64,000 bases of DNA from Ambrosia x helenae (Eukaryota; Streptophyta; Magnoliopsida; Asterales; Asteraceae), in contig CM061230.1 of NCBI GenBank assembly GCA_030844895.1, positions 6,116,705 to 6,180,704 on the forward strand. The letters are read 5' to 3'. Under the pieces are notes generated by a model. The model searched no databases, had not been told where the DNA came from, and saw only the letters and a list, made by a program, of their open reading frames with translations. Position 1 is the stretch's first letter. Every line of letters begins with the position of its first letter. Made by a program: the position numbers and the translations under genes. Of this stretch, positions 63,572-64,000 are shown piece after piece.

Positions 63572-64000
63572 GCTCTGATACCATGTAAAATTCTAGCGGA
63601 AGCGTTTTGTGTTTAGGTTGAGTTTATTTGTTTGGCCTTGCGGCCGGAGGCCGCTAGGTTTCTATTGGGAGACTCTCAAAACTGCAAGGTAGTTTTTAGT
63701 ACAAGAAGTAAAGGGATAGAATAAGAAAGATGGTATTGATTGATACTTGGTACATTCAAATGAGGAGATAACCTTCTCTATAAATACAAGAAAGGAAAAC
63801 ATAAAATAGGCAAATAGCTAATCTAGAGCCACAAAATAAGGAGACACAAATCATGGGGCACAAATCTTGGAGGCATAAATATTGGGCATAATGGAAGGAA
63901 TAAATCATGGAAGATCATGGTGGAGCAGAGCATGGAGAATAAATTATCTCCAATACCCAATGAACCTCAAAACTCAGCTCCGGAATGCTCGAATCGGTGA

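Larger units (their letters stand above)
61753..63955 (-). mobile_element. Non-coding LTR element (2.2 kb) inside the LINE
   Basis: LTRs at 61753-62128 and 63584-63955 (376 and 372 bp) are nearly identical, with a CCCAA duplication (61748-61752 and 63956-63960). TGGTATCAGAGC (63583-63572, minus strand) directly abuts the right LTR and a purine tract (AACTTGAGGGGGAG) abuts the left, so it reads leftwards. The LTR reads TA..CA in sense. The 1455-bp interior has no gag or pol. Confidence 0.88.
61192..64000 (-). mobile_element. LINE (3' part), continuing off the right edge, split by a Copia-like element
   Basis: On the minus strand, 64000-63961 and then 61747-61257 encode the end of a LINE ORF2. 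The junction WVKWLPAKCN continues in frame once the inserted element and one CCCAA copy are removed. The zf-RVT domain shows LFLWRAGLNRLPTKDALRRR, then CILCDGSEETLDHL with CxxC and a spaced His/Cys pair, and TLWRIWKARNEKVF. A 3' UTR and A tail (T run at 61192-61198) follow. The polymerase domain, if present, is outside the window. Confidence 0.8.

Overview
The window is plant nuclear DNA. It is AT-rich, with intron-containing genes bounded by GT..AG splice sites, and it is very dense in transposable elements. The gene families (a TRM/DUF4378 protein, an extracellular LRR receptor-like protein, a REM-type B3 protein, an RPA1-like OB-fold protein) and the repeat families (large LTRs starting TGTGACATCC or TGTAACACCCC in this orientation, PIF/Harbinger, MULE, Helitron, hAT, SINE, LINE) point to a eudicot. 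Asteraceae is my best guess from the general look of the repeats; I could not test it.

Layout. 1-13 kb: three minus-strand genes or gene parts. These are an exon running off the left edge, an 11-exon RPA70-like gene whose exon 8 is split by a 2.7 kb solo LTR, and an intact-looking 10-exon B3 gene. A Helitron-type 5' terminus at 13182 lies just upstream of the B3 gene, so these genes may be cargo of one large Helitron. 13.3-17.8 kb: a PIF/Harbinger element with TTA target duplications and a broken ORF1, itself invaded by a deleted LTR element. 18-24 kb: intergenic DNA with two SINEs, a Helitron terminus, a LINE 3' fragment and a MULE. 24.7-29.8 kb: a five-coding-exon TRM-family gene with a hAT-like element nested in its first coding intron. 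31.5-34.5 kb: an LRR receptor-like protein gene broken by a one-base frameshift. 37.7-45.4 kb: a SINE holding a hAT MITE, and a tandem duplication whose first copy is interrupted by a 4.9 kb Helitron carrying pieces of apparently unrelated genes (proline-transporter-like, HVA22-like). 45.4-48.5 kb: MITEs, one containing a small Helitron, and a MULE MITE. 49.3-57.3 kb: a young 8.0 kb non-coding LTR element (LARD) whose LTRs carry three tRNA-like modules. 58.5-64 kb: a second larger MULE, a Copia gag remnant, and a LINE that continues off the right edge and is split by a 2.2 kb non-coding LTR element.

Few of the genes look functional as they stand: the B3 gene, the TRM gene and perhaps the left-edge gene. 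RPA-like, RLP and PIF ORF1 are each broken by a lesion visible in the sequence. The genes do not form a pathway. The window mainly records nested insertions, most of which could be dated relative to each other from target-site duplications. Exon borders were called by eye from splice sites and frame continuity, without transcripts or database searches.
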